Below, piece by piece: positions 9,513 through 19,306 of a stretch of 64,000 nucleotides of DNA. A program made the translations under genes and the position numbers. Each line of letters starts with the position of its first letter. The first letter of the stretch is position 1. This DNA is from Pseudomonas graminis (GTDB lineage Bacteria > Pseudomonadota > Gammaproteobacteria > Pseudomonadales > Pseudomonadaceae), in assembly GCF_004364335.1 (NCBI RefSeq), contig NZ_SOCR01000011.1, forward strand, positions 1-64,000, written 5' to 3'. The notes beneath the pieces are model-generated. The model did not search any database and had not been told where the DNA came from. It worked only from the letters and a program-made list of their open reading frames with translations.

Positions 9513-9604
9513 GGAATCAGCCGCATTCAACACGGCTCGCTATTGATGAAGCGCTGCAGACAGGCCGCTTCAACGTCTACCGCAGGAGGCTGCGATAAAC
9601 GAAA

Positions 9605-10345
9605 TTACTTGGCACTCAGCGCCAGTTTGGCGACTTGTGGCGCCGGCTGGTAGCCCGGGATCAGCTGACCGTCGGCCAACACGATGGCCGGTGTGCCGTT
9701 CACGCCGATCGACTGGCCGATTTCAAATTGCTTGGTGACCGGGTTGTCGCACTTGGGCGCCTGAATATTCTTGCCGTCGACCATACGGTCCATGGCACCG
9801 CGACGGTCCTTGGAGCACCACACTGCCTGAAGTTGCTCGTCACCCGGCGAACCCAGGCCCTGGCGCGGGAACGCCACGTAACGCACTTCGATGCCGCGCT
9901 TGTTCAACTCCGGCACTTCGGCGTGCAGTTTGTGGCAGTACGGGCAAGTGGTGTCGGTGAATACCGTGATGTGGGATTTGGTTTCGCCAACCGCTGGGTA
10001 GACGACCATTTCAGCGGCAGGAATGCCGTTGATAGTCTTGGAAATCGCCTGACGCTCGACCTTCTCGGTCAGGTTGACCGGCTTGCCGGCCTGCATCTGG
10101 TACAGGTTGCCCTGCATCACGAACTGGCCGTCGGCACTGGCGTACAGAACACGACCGCCTTTCAGATTGACTTCATAGAGGCCGTTCAAAGGACTGCTGG
10201 AAATGCTCTCGATGGGAATTTCCAGATTGAGCGATTCCAGGGTCTTGCGAATGGCTTTGTCGGACGCCTCATCGGCGTGGGCAAACAGGCTGAAAGAGCT
10301 GGCCAGCGCTACAACGGCAGCACCGAGAAAACGAGTAACGCGCAT
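9605..10345 (-). CDS. dsbC: Thiol:disulfide interchange protein DsbC
   Basis: DsbC is a periplasmic disulfide isomerase, kept reduced by DsbD, that repairs wrongly paired cysteines. The 246-residue precursor has a signal peptide ending near FAHA (residues 21-24), an N-terminal dimerisation domain (about 25-90) and a thioredoxin-fold domain. The active site TTCPYC has Cys134 and Cys137, and the cis-proline loop is NGTPAIV. A second cysteine pair (AVWCSK and APKCDN) fits the structural disulfide of the family. It lies between xerD and hom, the usual Pseudomonas arrangement. Confidence 0.96.
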   Translation of the reverse strand: MRVTRFLGAAVVALASSFSLFAHADEASDKAIRKTLESLNLEIPIESISSSPLNGLYEVNLKGGRVLYASADGQFVMQGNLYQMQAGKPVNLTEKVERQAISKTINGIPAAEMVVYPAVGETKSHITVFTDTTCPYCHKLHAEVPELNKRGIEVRYVAFPRQGLGSPGDEQLQAVWCSKDRRGAMDRMVDGKNIQAPKCDNPVTKQFEIGQSIGVNGTPAIVLADGQLIPGYQPAPQVAKLALSAK

Positions 10346-10512
10346 GAAAACTCCTCGAGCGGTGAGCAGACGGGCCGCGCTGAAAACGGGTGGCGGAAAA
10401 GCACCGGGATGTTTTCAGGGCCTTGATCTGCGAAACCGGCAAAGCCTATCACATAAGGCTCGCAAGGCCGACGCCCGCTGATGTAAGACACGTCGTAAAT
10501 TACTGAAGCCAC

Positions 10513-11409
10513 CTACCCTCTCGGGTGATGCTTCGCATGGATTTCCTGCAACCGCGCACGGGCGACGTGGGTATAGATTTGCGTGGTCGACAGGTCGCTG
10601 TGGCCGAGCAGCATCTGCACCACGCGCAGGTCGGCGCCGTGGTTGAGCAGGTGGGTGGCGAAGGCATGACGCAGGGTGTGGGGCGACAGGGATTTGCCGA
10701 TACCGGCGACTTTGGCCTGGTGCTTGATGCGATGCCAGAAGGTCTGGCGGGTCATCTGTTCACCGCGCTGGCTGGGGAACAGCACGTCGCTGGGCCGACC
10801 GTTGAGCAATTCGTGGCGAGCGTCGCGCATGTAACGCTCGACCCACACGATGGCTTCCTCCCCCATCGGCACCAGCCGCTCCTTGCTGCCCTTGCCCATG
10901 ATGCGCAACACGCCCTGGCGCAAGTTGACCTGCTCCAGCGTCAGGCTGATCAGTTCGGTCACCCGCAGTCCGCAGGCGTAGAGCACTTCAAGCATGGCTC
11001 GGTCGCGCTGACCGATGGCGTCACTCAGGTCGGGGGCAGCCAGCAAGGCTTCGACGTCGGCTTCGGACAAGGATTTGGGAAGTGGCTTGCCCAGCTGCGG
11101 CATGTCGACCTGCAACGTCGGGTCAACCGCAATCAGCTTTTCTCTGAGCAGGTAGCGATAGAAGCCGCGCACGCCGGAAAGCAAACGTGCCGTCGAGCGA
11201 GGTTTGTAGCCATTGTCGACCCGCCACCCCAAGTGGTCGAGAATCGCTTCGCGACTGACGCTCATCAGGTCCACGCCCTTTTCCTGCAACCAGCCGTTGA
11301 ACAGCGCGAGGTCACTGCGATAGGCATCGCGCGTGTTGTCCGACAGCCCTTTCTCCAGCCACAGGGCATCGAGGAAGCGGTCGATCATGGGATGGTCAAT
11401 GGCAGGCAT
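10513..11409 (-). CDS. xerD: Tyrosine recombinase XerD
   Basis: XerD acts with XerC at the chromosomal dif site to resolve dimers before cell division. The 298-residue product has an N-terminal SAM-like core-binding domain (about 1-90) and a C-terminal catalytic domain. All catalytic residues are visible: Arg149 (CGLRVTEL), Lys173 (GKGSKERL), His244 and Arg247 (HTLRHAFATHLL), His270 (LLGHSDLSTTQ) and Tyr279 (IYTHV). Position next to dsbC and close to full identity of the XerD signatures separate it from phage integrases. Confidence 0.97.
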   Translation of the reverse strand: MPAIDHPMIDRFLDALWLEKGLSDNTRDAYRSDLALFNGWLQEKGVDLMSVSREAILDHLGWRVDNGYKPRSTARLLSGVRGFYRYLLREKLIAVDPTLQVDMPQLGKPLPKSLSEADVEALLAAPDLSDAIGQRDRAMLEVLYACGLRVTELISLTLEQVNLRQGVLRIMGKGSKERLVPMGEEAIVWVERYMRDARHELLNGRPSDVLFPSQRGEQMTRQTFWHRIKHQAKVAGIGKSLSPHTLRHAFATHLLNHGADLRVVQMLLGHSDLSTTQIYTHVARARLQEIHAKHHPRG

Positions 11410-11490
11410 GGGTTCTGACTTGAGTGATGGAAAGCGGCGGGCAGTTTTTCATAACTGCGCAGGCGGGACAAAACCAAATGCCAGAAAGCA

Positions 11491-11516
11491 AAAAAGCAGC
11501 CCGTAGGCTGCTTTTT
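11491..11516 (-). terminator. Terminator of the rpsP-rimM-trmD-rplS operon
   Basis: AAAAAGCAGCC (11491-11501) pairs with GGCTGCTTTTT (11506-11516), with a T-rich run on either side. It lies 23 bp after the rplS stop and also precedes xerD, so xerD needs its own promoter. Confidence 0.85.
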
Positions 11517-11538
11517 CATTCGCATGGGAAGACTGGGA

Positions 11539-11889
11539 TTAAACCAGTTTTTCCTTGATGCGAGCTGCTTTACCGGACAGGTCACGCAGGTAGTACAGCT
11601 TGGCCTTGCGAACGTCGCCGCGACGTTTCACAGCCATGCTGTCGATTTGCGGGCTGTAGGTCTGGAAAGTACGTTCAACGCCGACACCGTTGGAGATTTT
11701 ACGAACAGTGAAAGCACTGTTCACACCACGGTTACGCTTGGCGATAACAACGCCTTCGAACGCCTGCAGACGAGCGCGGTCGCCTTCCTTCACTTTCACC
11801 TGAACGACAATGGTGTCGCCCGGGGCAAAGGGAGGGATCTCTTTGGTCATCTGCTCTGCTTCGAGTGCAAGGATGATTTTGTTAGTCAT
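11539..11889 (-). CDS. rplS: 50S ribosomal protein L19
   Basis: L19 sits at the interface of the 30S and 50S subunits. The 116-residue product is full length, beginning MTNKIILALEAEQMTKEIPP and containing the FEGVVIAKRNRGVNSAFTVR core of the family. It is the last gene of the conserved rpsP-rimM-trmD-rplS operon. It starts 43 bp after trmD with AGGAG just upstream, and ends at a strong terminator. Confidence 0.98.
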   Translation of the reverse strand: MTNKIILALEAEQMTKEIPPFAPGDTIVVQVKVKEGDRARLQAFEGVVIAKRNRGVNSAFTVRKISNGVGVERTFQTYSPQIDSMAVKRRGDVRKAKLYYLRDLSGKAARIKEKLV

Positions 11890-11932
11890 GCTGTGCTCCT
11901 AAGGTAAACCGGTTTGATTTACCATCGATACG

Positions 11933-12685
11933 TTAACTATCGTCCCGCTCGCGGAGGTATTCCGCCAGCAGCTTCTTCTCTTCTCCAGAAAGCGAGCGGC
12001 TTTCCAGAAGATCGGCGCGTCGTTCATAGGTCCGCCCAAGGGACTGCTGTAAACGCCAACGCCGGATGTGTGCGTGATTGCCACTAAGCAATACGTCGGG
12101 AACACGCTGATCCGCATACACCTCCGGTCGGGTGTAGTGCGGGCAATCCAGCAGACCATCCGTGAAGGAATCTTCCTCCGCGGAATCTACATGCCCTAAA
12201 GCTCCAGGCAGCAGTCGCGTAACCGCATCTATCAGGACCATGGCTGGCAGCTCACCGCCAGATAACACATAGTCGCCAATCGACCACTCTTCATCGACAT
12301 GAGCTTCAATAAAACGCTCGTCAACGCCTTCATAACGACCGGCAATCAGGATAAGTGCTTCTTCCTGCGCCAGTTCGCGTACCGCAGACTGATCCAGCTT
12401 GCGGCCTTGTGGTGACAGGTAAATCACCTTCGCCGCATCCCCCGCTGCCTGCCTGGCCTGAGCCAGAGCATCTTCGAGGGGCTTGATCTTCATCACCATG
12501 CCAGGGCCACCGCCAAACGGGCGATCGTCCACAGTGTGATGTCGATCAGTGGTGTAATCCCGCGGATTCCAACAGGTGAGCTGCAACAGCTCCTGTTTCA
12601 CCGCACGGCTGGTAATGCCGTATTCGCTGATGGCGGAAAACATCTCGGGAAACAGCGTGATGACTTCTATGCGCAGGCTGGCCAT
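11933..12685 (-). CDS. trmD: tRNA (guanine-N1-)-methyltransferase TrmD
   Basis: TrmD methylates G37 next to the anticodon of tRNAs reading CNN codons, preventing +1 frameshifts. The 250-residue product shows the SPOUT trefoil-knot region: YLSPQGRKLDQSAVRELAQ, LIAGRYEGVDERFIE and DYVLSGGELPAMVLIDAV, which bind S-adenosylmethionine. The gene follows rimM with a 3-nt gap, suggesting tight translational coupling. Confidence 0.98.
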   Translation of the reverse strand: MASLRIEVITLFPEMFSAISEYGITSRAVKQELLQLTCWNPRDYTTDRHHTVDDRPFGGGPGMVMKIKPLEDALAQARQAAGDAAKVIYLSPQGRKLDQSAVRELAQEEALILIAGRYEGVDERFIEAHVDEEWSIGDYVLSGGELPAMVLIDAVTRLLPGALGHVDSAEEDSFTDGLLDCPHYTRPEVYADQRVPDVLLSGNHAHIRRWRLQQSLGRTYERRADLLESRSLSGEEKKLLAEYLRERDDS

Positions 12686-12688
12686 TGC

Positions 12689-13225
12689 TTAGAAATCCGC
12701 GTCCCATTCCACCTTCATCTCGCCTGCAACCAGATCAACTGCCAACACGCATTGCTCCGTATAGGGCAAAAGGCGTTCGCGATCGTCCAGACTGCCTGCG
12801 CAGGGTTTGACCACCATTACATCGTTGGCGCCGGTTTCCAGAAGATGATCGACCTTCCCGAGCAACTGCCCAAGACCATCAATGACCTTCAGACCTTCAA
12901 GCTGGTACCAGTAGTACTCGCCGTCGGTCAATTCAGGGAACAGATTGCGCGGCACGCAGATCTCATAACCGGCCAGAAGACGGGCTTCTTCACGATCATC
13001 AAGACCCTTGAGCTTGGCGACCAGGAACTTGTCGTTCCCGCGTCCACTGACCAGCTCGACCTGTTTCACATTGCCCTCGCGCTTGAGCGTCCAGGTTTTG
13101 TACTGCAACAGGTTTTCGGTTGGATCAGTAAAGGAATAGACCTTCACTTCGCCGCGAACGCCGTGTACCGAGTAAATCTTGCCGATGACGATCAGATCGT
13201 CGGCGGAAGCTGGCGTCGCGTTCAT
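12689..13225 (-). CDS. rimM: Ribosome maturation factor RimM
   Basis: RimM binds the 30S head (S19) and assists 16S rRNA maturation. The 178-residue product has the N-terminal RimM barrel (DDLIVIGKIYSVHGVRGEVKV) and the C-terminal PRC-barrel (GEYYWYQLEGLKVIDGLGQ, then DVMVVKP and LLPYTEQCVLAVDL). It starts 5 bp after rpsP and ends 3 bp before trmD, the standard operon layout. Confidence 0.97.
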   Translation of the reverse strand: MNATPASADDLIVIGKIYSVHGVRGEVKVYSFTDPTENLLQYKTWTLKREGNVKQVELVSGRGNDKFLVAKLKGLDDREEARLLAGYEICVPRNLFPELTDGEYYWYQLEGLKVIDGLGQLLGKVDHLLETGANDVMVVKPCAGSLDDRERLLPYTEQCVLAVDLVAGEMKVEWDADF

Positions 13226-13230
13226 ATTGC

Positions 13231-13482
13231 TCAGGCCGCAGCCTTGGCAGATTCCTTCAACAGCGAAGCAACACGCTCAGAAGGTTGTGCACCAACGCTC
13301 AGCCAGTAGGCCAGACGCTCTTGGTTCACGGACAGACGGATTTCCTGACCACGGGCAACCGGGTTGAAGAAACCGATTTGTTCCTTGTGGGAACCGTCAC
13401 GTGGGTTGCGGCTGTCGGTGACAGTCAGGTGGTAGAACGGGCGCTTTTTAGAGCCGCCAAGGGCAAGACGGATTGTTAGCAT
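13231..13482 (-). CDS. rpsP: 30S ribosomal protein S16
   Basis: S16 is an early-binding protein needed for 30S assembly. I use the ATG at 13482, giving 83 residues starting MLTIRLALGGSKKRPFYHLT, the family's exact N terminus; a longer in-frame extension upstream is not conserved. TDSRNPRDGS and EQIGFFNP are characteristic. It is the first gene of the operon, with ACAGGAAAA just upstream as ribosome binding site. Confidence 0.98.
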   Translation of the reverse strand: MLTIRLALGGSKKRPFYHLTVTDSRNPRDGSHKEQIGFFNPVARGQEIRLSVNQERLAYWLSVGAQPSERVASLLKESAKAAA

Positions 13483-13698
13483 TGAACAATTTTCCTGTAG
13501 TCGGTGCTGCAAATCTAAGATGCACAGCGGGCATGGGTGCCCGAAAGGCCGCATATTCTAAGGAATATCCGGATTTTTGCAAATGACTTTTTCCGGCGTA
13601 CGCCGTCGGGCCACCTAGATCTGCCATGGAGCCGTCAGGGATGACGGCGTTGAGTGCCTGCAGAAGCAGGCCACCGGGACGGTTGCCCCAATGAAGAA

Positions 13699-13721
13699 CG
13701 CGCGGGAATAACGCCCGCGCG
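13699..13721 (-). terminator. Probable terminator of ffh
   Basis: CGCGCGGG (13699-13706) pairs with CCCGCGCG (13714-13721), just past the ffh stop. The following T-tract on the minus strand is weak (TTCTTCATT), so the termination role is probable rather than certain. Confidence 0.55.
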
Positions 13722-13728
13722 ATGCAAT

Positions 13729-15105
<1,377 letters not shown>

Positions 15106-15396
15106 GCGTGATCCTTTGGGTTCGCGCTGAACCCCGATTGATGCGGCCCGGCCCGTAGCGGCCTTTTCAGTCGGCTGCCGACATCGCGACGCCTGCGCTT
15201 TACAGGATGGCTATCAATAATAGCGACGCTATAAAGGCGGCTGAAACAGCGATCGGCGAGCCTGTGGCTTGAGCAGGTCGCGGATTATAGCGAAGAGTCC
15301 GGCGCACGGACACCACGGCGTCTGCTTCTGTAGTCTTTCGTGAAATGCGCGTTTTATGCCAAACTCACCCGCTTTCGGGCACGCCCAACAGGATCT
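15106..15396. promoter_or_regulatory. Divergent intergenic region between ffh and the CcsA-like gene
   Basis: This 291-bp spacer separates two divergent genes and must hold promoters for both. AGGAT precedes the plus-strand ATG at 15397. I cannot pick out convincing -35/-10 pairs and see no ORF with support. Confidence 0.4.
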
Positions 15397-16209
15397 ATGT
15401 TCCCCTTGTCACCGAGTTTGCTCTTCAGCCTCGCCGCCGCCGTCTTTTACGCCGCTGCGACCGTCTACCAGGGTATGCGCCTGCGTCAGGGCCAAAAGGC
15501 TGACAAATGGCTGCTGTGCCTGATCGGCACCCTTGCCGTTGCCTGCCAGGCCAGTGCCCTGTTCGGCCAACTGGTGCGCCCTATCGGCCTGGGTCTGGAC
15601 TTTTTCAGTGCCGCCAGCCTGATTGCTGTTGCCGTGATCATCGTGACCATGCTCGCGTGCATTCGCCTCCCGGTCGAAATCCTGCTGATCCTTCTGTTCC
15701 CGCTGGGGCTGCTGACGACCCTGATGGCCCAGTTCGCGCCCTCCGGTACGCTGCAGCCCATCATTGAAGAACACGGCATCATCAGCCATATCCTGCTGTC
15801 GATCCTCGCCTACGGGATGTTCACCATTGCAGTCTTCCAGTCTTTGCTCTTGCTGCTGCAGGATCGTCAACTGAAGAACAAGCACCCCCTTGGCCTGATC
15901 AAAAGCTTCCCCCCGCTGCAGACCATGGAAAGCCTGCTCTTCGGCTTTCTATGGGCCGGCTGGGTCCTGCTGTCGATGTCGCTGATTTCCGGCTGGCTGT
16001 TCGTCGAAAACCTGTTTGCCCAGCATCTGGTGCACAAAACCCTGCTGTCGATCCTCGCGTGGATGGTCTTCAGTGTGCTGCTCTGGGGGCGTCATCACCT
16101 GGGCTGGCGCGGCCACAAAGCGATCCGCTGGACGCTGGGCGGGTTCCTGCTCCTGATGCTGGCCTACTTCGGCAGCAAGCTCGTTCGTGAATATATCCTG
16201 CACATCTGA
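15397..16209 (+). CDS. CcsA/YpjD-like cytochrome c assembly family membrane protein
   Basis: The ATG at 15397 (270 residues) is chosen because AGGAT lies 5 nt upstream and it puts the first membrane helix at the N terminus; an upstream in-frame ATG at 15340 lacks this. About eight hydrophobic segments are visible. The C-terminal half resembles the cytochrome c assembly (CcsA/CcmF) domain, with His residues in HLVHKTLLSILAW and WGRHHLGWRGHKA. In pseudomonads and E. coli (YpjD) this gene lies next to ffh and a CorC-like gene. Its true substrate is unknown, and a haem role is inferred from the family only. Confidence 0.85.
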   Translation: MFPLSPSLLFSLAAAVFYAAATVYQGMRLRQGQKADKWLLCLIGTLAVACQASALFGQLVRPIGLGLDFFSAASLIAVAVIIVTMLACIRLPVEILLILLFPLGLLTTLMAQFAPSGTLQPIIEEHGIISHILLSILAYGMFTIAVFQSLLLLLQDRQLKNKHPLGLIKSFPPLQTMESLLFGFLWAGWVLLSMSLISGWLFVENLFAQHLVHKTLLSILAWMVFSVLLWGRHHLGWRGHKAIRWTLGGFLLLMLAYFGSKLVREYILHI

Positions 16210-16221
16210 CGGGCGTTGATC

Positions 16222-17460
16222 ATGGATAATCTGCCGGTCGGCACAATGCTCGCGCTGCTTGCCCTGCTCACGCTGTGGTCAGGGCTGTTCAGTGCAGTCG
16301 AGGCGGCGCACCACAATCTCAGGGCGATGCCGGTCAATCCACGCTCCAACGAGCCACCGAAGCCGGTTCTTGCGTTCAACCTCAACAGCCTCATTCTCGG
16401 CAACACGCTGCTCAAGGCGCTGATTACCGTCCTCGCCACGTTGCTTGCCATCGGGCACTGGAATTTCCACGGTCCGCTGATTGCCTGGCTGGGCGTCGCC
16501 AGCGTGCTGGTGGTGGTGACCGAGTTCATTCCACGAAAGCTGGCGGCCCGTCGTCCCGAGTCGATCCTGTTGCTGGGCAACAACGTGCTGCGCATTCCGG
16601 TTCGGCTACTGCAACCGCTGACCTGGATCTACAAGAACATCGCCAAGACGCTGCTGCGCCCTTTTCTGTCGAAGCGTCGGCCAGACACCATCGATGACGA
16701 AGACGACACGCACCCGGCGGTCTATCAGGACAACGAAAGCCAGTATGGCCGCGCCCATGTGATCTCCGGGATTTACGCGCTGGACCGCATGACCGTAAAT
16801 GACATCCTGGTGCCGCGCAGCGAAGTCGACGGTATCAACCTCGACGACAGCATCGAGGAGATCATCGACAAGCTGATCATCTCCCGTCACACCCGTCTGC
16901 CGGTCTATCACAACGACATCAATCAGGTGGAAGGCGTGCTCAACACGCGGATGATCAGCCACCTGCTGCCGCGCAACGAGCTGACCAAAGAGGCGCTTCA
17001 AGCCGCCTGCTACGAACCCTACTTCGTGCCGGAGAGCACGCCGCTGCAGATGCAACTGCTCAATTTCCACAAACAGCAGCGGCGCATGGGCGTGGTGGTC
17101 GATGAATACGGCGAAGTGCTGGGCATCGTCAGCCTTGAGGACATTCTCGAGGAGATCGTCGGCGAGTTCGAAAGCGAGCAGGCCCTCGATAACCCGCACA
17201 TCCAGCCGCAGCCTGACGGGCGCCTGGTGATCGAAGGCGCGGCGTCGATTCGCGATCTGAATAAAAGCCTCGGCTGGCATCTGCCCTCCGATGGTCCCAA
17301 AACCCTCAACGGTTTGATCACCGAAGCGCTGGAAACCATCCCCAACAGCGCGGTCTGCCTGAAGATCGGCCCCTACCGCCTGGAAATCCTCGAGACCGAA
17401 GACAACCGCGTCAGCCGGGTGCTGATGTGGTTGAACACCCGCACCAAAGACGTGATCTGA
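16222..17460 (+). CDS. CNNM/CorC-type (HlyC/CorC family) transporter with CBS pair
   Basis: The 412-residue protein has an N-terminal DUF21/CNNM membrane domain with about four helices (1-150), then two CBS domains (MTVNDILVPRSEVDGINLD through SLEDILEEIVGEFESE, roughly 190-315) and the C-terminal CorC_HlyC domain (residues ~330-405). Relatives are implicated in Mg2+/Co2+ efflux or resistance, though direct transport is debated. It starts 12 bp after the CcsA-like gene, so the two are probably co-transcribed. A TTG at 16216 is an alternative start. Confidence 0.9.
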   Translation: MDNLPVGTMLALLALLTLWSGLFSAVEAAHHNLRAMPVNPRSNEPPKPVLAFNLNSLILGNTLLKALITVLATLLAIGHWNFHGPLIAWLGVASVLVVVTEFIPRKLAARRPESILLLGNNVLRIPVRLLQPLTWIYKNIAKTLLRPFLSKRRPDTIDDEDDTHPAVYQDNESQYGRAHVISGIYALDRMTVNDILVPRSEVDGINLDDSIEEIIDKLIISRHTRLPVYHNDINQVEGVLNTRMISHLLPRNELTKEALQAACYEPYFVPESTPLQMQLLNFHKQQRRMGVVVDEYGEVLGIVSLEDILEEIVGEFESEQALDNPHIQPQPDGRLVIEGAASIRDLNKSLGWHLPSDGPKTLNGLITEALETIPNSAVCLKIGPYRLEILETEDNRVSRVLMWLNTRTKDVI

Positions 17461-17483
17461 AAAGGCAGCCGGCGCTTTGTAAC

Positions 17484-17520
17484 ACTTGTTTCCGCGCCGA
17501 TCCCCTTCCTATAATCGATC
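17484..17520 (+). promoter_or_regulatory. Putative sigma-70 promoter for the MHS transporter gene
   Basis: TTGTTT (17486-17491), an 18-bp spacer and a perfect TATAAT (17510-17515) lie about 245 bp upstream of the transporter ATG. The region between (17521-17763) has no supported gene and would be a long 5' leader. Confidence 0.5.
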
Positions 17521-17763
17521 CGCTTACCCAGCCCCGCCGCTCCGCGTGCTATCCGCACAATCCGCGATCCGGCCAGTCCCACAGCCTGACCGCTCACGCG
17601 ACACCCTGGCTTTCGCTCCCATCCCGAGCACGCCACGCGCCTTTGCCCGCATCCGGGCTAGTCTGTTCAGCGCTGGACCAAAAAAACAATTAACGATTGC
17701 CGCAGCGCGCGTACGAATCTTCGTCTCCCGCTGACAGGCGATACGACTGCCAGGGATATCCCC

Positions 17764-19086
17764 ATGACCACGACTTCTGCCTGTCCAACCCGCGACGACA
17801 GCGAGGCCCGCCCCGCCAATTCTGCGGCCCGCGTCGCCACCGCCAGTTTCATCGGCACCGCCATCGAGTTCTACGATTTCTACGTGTACGCCACCGCCGC
17901 CGCGCTGGTGATCGGGCCTGTGTTCTTCCCGCAAACCTCCAGCACCGCACAGATGCTGTCAGCGTTTCTGACATTCGGGATCGCCTTTCTCGCACGTCCC
18001 CTGGGCTCGGCGCTGTTCGGCCACTTCGGTGATCGCGTCGGCCGCAAATCGACACTGGTCGCCTCACTGCTGCTCATGGGCGTCTGCACCACGTTGATCG
18101 GCATTTTGCCGGGCTACGATGCCATCGGGTCATGGGCGCCGATCCTGCTTTGTGTGCTGCGCTTCGGCCAGGGCCTCGGACTGGGCGGCGAATGGGGCGG
18201 CGCGGCGTTGCTAGCGACCGAGAACGCCCCCAAGGGCAAACGGGCGTGGTTTGGCATGTTCCCGCAACTGGGCCCATCGATCGGCTTCCTCGCGGCAAAC
18301 GGGCTGTTTCTGACATTGGCGATGACCCTGGATGACGAGCAATTCCGCTCCTGGGGCTGGCGCGTGCCGTTTCTGCTCAGCGCTGTGCTAGTGATCATCG
18401 GGCTGTATGTGCGCCTGAAGCTTGAGGAAACGCCTGTTTTCGCCAAGGCCATCGCCCGCCATGAGCGTGTGAAATTGCCGATTGCCGAGCTGTTCGGTCA
18501 GTACTGGAAGCCGATGCTGCTGGGGGCAGCGTCAATGGTGGTGTGCTACGCGTTGTTCTATATCTCCACCGTCTTCTCGCTGAGCTATGGCGTGAAAACG
18601 CTTGGTTACAGCCGCGAGTCGTTTCTGGCGATGCTGTGTTTTGCGGTGCTGTTCATGGCCCTCGCCACGCCGCTTTCGGCTTTGGCGAGTGACCGATTTG
18701 GTCGCAAGCCGGTGCTGGTCATCGGCGGCGTGCTGGCGATCCTGTCGGGCTTTCTGATGGAGCCTTTGCTGACCCACGGCACGACTTGGGCGGTGACGCT
18801 GTTTCTGTCGATCGAGCTGTTTCTCATGGGTGTCACCTTCGCGCCAATGGGGGCGATGTTGCCGGAGCTGTTTCCTACGCGGGTGCGTTATACCGGCGCG
18901 TCGGCGGCTTACAACATCGGCGGCATTGTCGGCGCCTCGGTCGCCCCTTTCTTCGCGCAGAAGCTGGTGGAAATGGGTGGTCTGAGCTGGGTCGGTGGGT
19001 ATGTGTCGGCGGCGGCGCTGATCAGCGTGGTTGCCGTGCTGTGCCTGAAAGAAACCCGGCACGCGGATCTGGACACGATTGCCTGA
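17764..19086 (+). CDS. MFS transporter, metabolite:H+ symporter (MHS) family
   Basis: The 440-residue protein has twelve predicted membrane helices. Its start, ASFIGTAIEFYDFYVYATAAAL, is typical of the MHS subfamily (ShiA, ProP and KgtP relatives). The MFS loop motif GDRVGRKSTL lies between helices 2 and 3, and SDRFGRKPVL gives its repeat in the second half. Substrates of close relatives include shikimate, dicarboxylates and betaines; the sequence alone does not decide. No catabolic genes are adjacent. A REP pair and a terminator follow. Confidence 0.9.
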   Translation: MTTTSACPTRDDSEARPANSAARVATASFIGTAIEFYDFYVYATAAALVIGPVFFPQTSSTAQMLSAFLTFGIAFLARPLGSALFGHFGDRVGRKSTLVASLLLMGVCTTLIGILPGYDAIGSWAPILLCVLRFGQGLGLGGEWGGAALLATENAPKGKRAWFGMFPQLGPSIGFLAANGLFLTLAMTLDDEQFRSWGWRVPFLLSAVLVIIGLYVRLKLEETPVFAKAIARHERVKLPIAELFGQYWKPMLLGAASMVVCYALFYISTVFSLSYGVKTLGYSRESFLAMLCFAVLFMALATPLSALASDRFGRKPVLVIGGVLAILSGFLMEPLLTHGTTWAVTLFLSIELFLMGVTFAPMGAMLPELFPTRVRYTGASAAYNIGGIVGASVAPFFAQKLVEMGGLSWVGGYVSAAALISVVAVLCLKETRHADLDTIA

Positions 19087-19104
19087 CCGCACCAGAAACG
19101 TACG

Positions 19105-19193
19105 TGTAGGAGCGCGCTTGCCCGCGAATGCGGTGTGTCAGTCACTGCATCCGAACCTGACACACAGCAATCGCGGGCAAGCGCGCGCCTACA
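19105..19193. repeat. REP inverted pair
   Basis: TGTAGGAGCGCGCTTGCCCG (from 19105) faces its complement ending CGCGCGCCTACA at 19193, with an inner short inverted repeat (TGTGTCAG / CTGACACA). This is the common Pseudomonas REP doublet (REPIN-like), placed right after a stop codon as usual. Confidence 0.85.
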
Positions 19194-19261
19194 GTGTCTG
19201 CGGTGTGGCGGGTGACAGAGTTATGCCTTGGCAACCGCATACGTGAGCACAGTGACCAAAC

Positions 19262-19293
19262 AAAAACGGCGCCCCTGAGGGCGCCGTTTTTTA
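19262..19293. terminator. Bidirectional terminator between the MHS gene and purT
   Basis: ACGGCGCCC (19266-19274) / GGGCGCCGT (19279-19287) has A/T runs on both sides (TTTTTTA on plus, TTTTTG on minus). It serves convergent transcripts. Confidence 0.9.
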
Positions 19294-19306
19294 TTTAGCG
19301 TGACGC

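Noticed and set aside
10513..11409. Phage-type integrase marking an island
   Set aside because: All signatures and the neighbour dsbC identify it as the housekeeping recombinase XerD.
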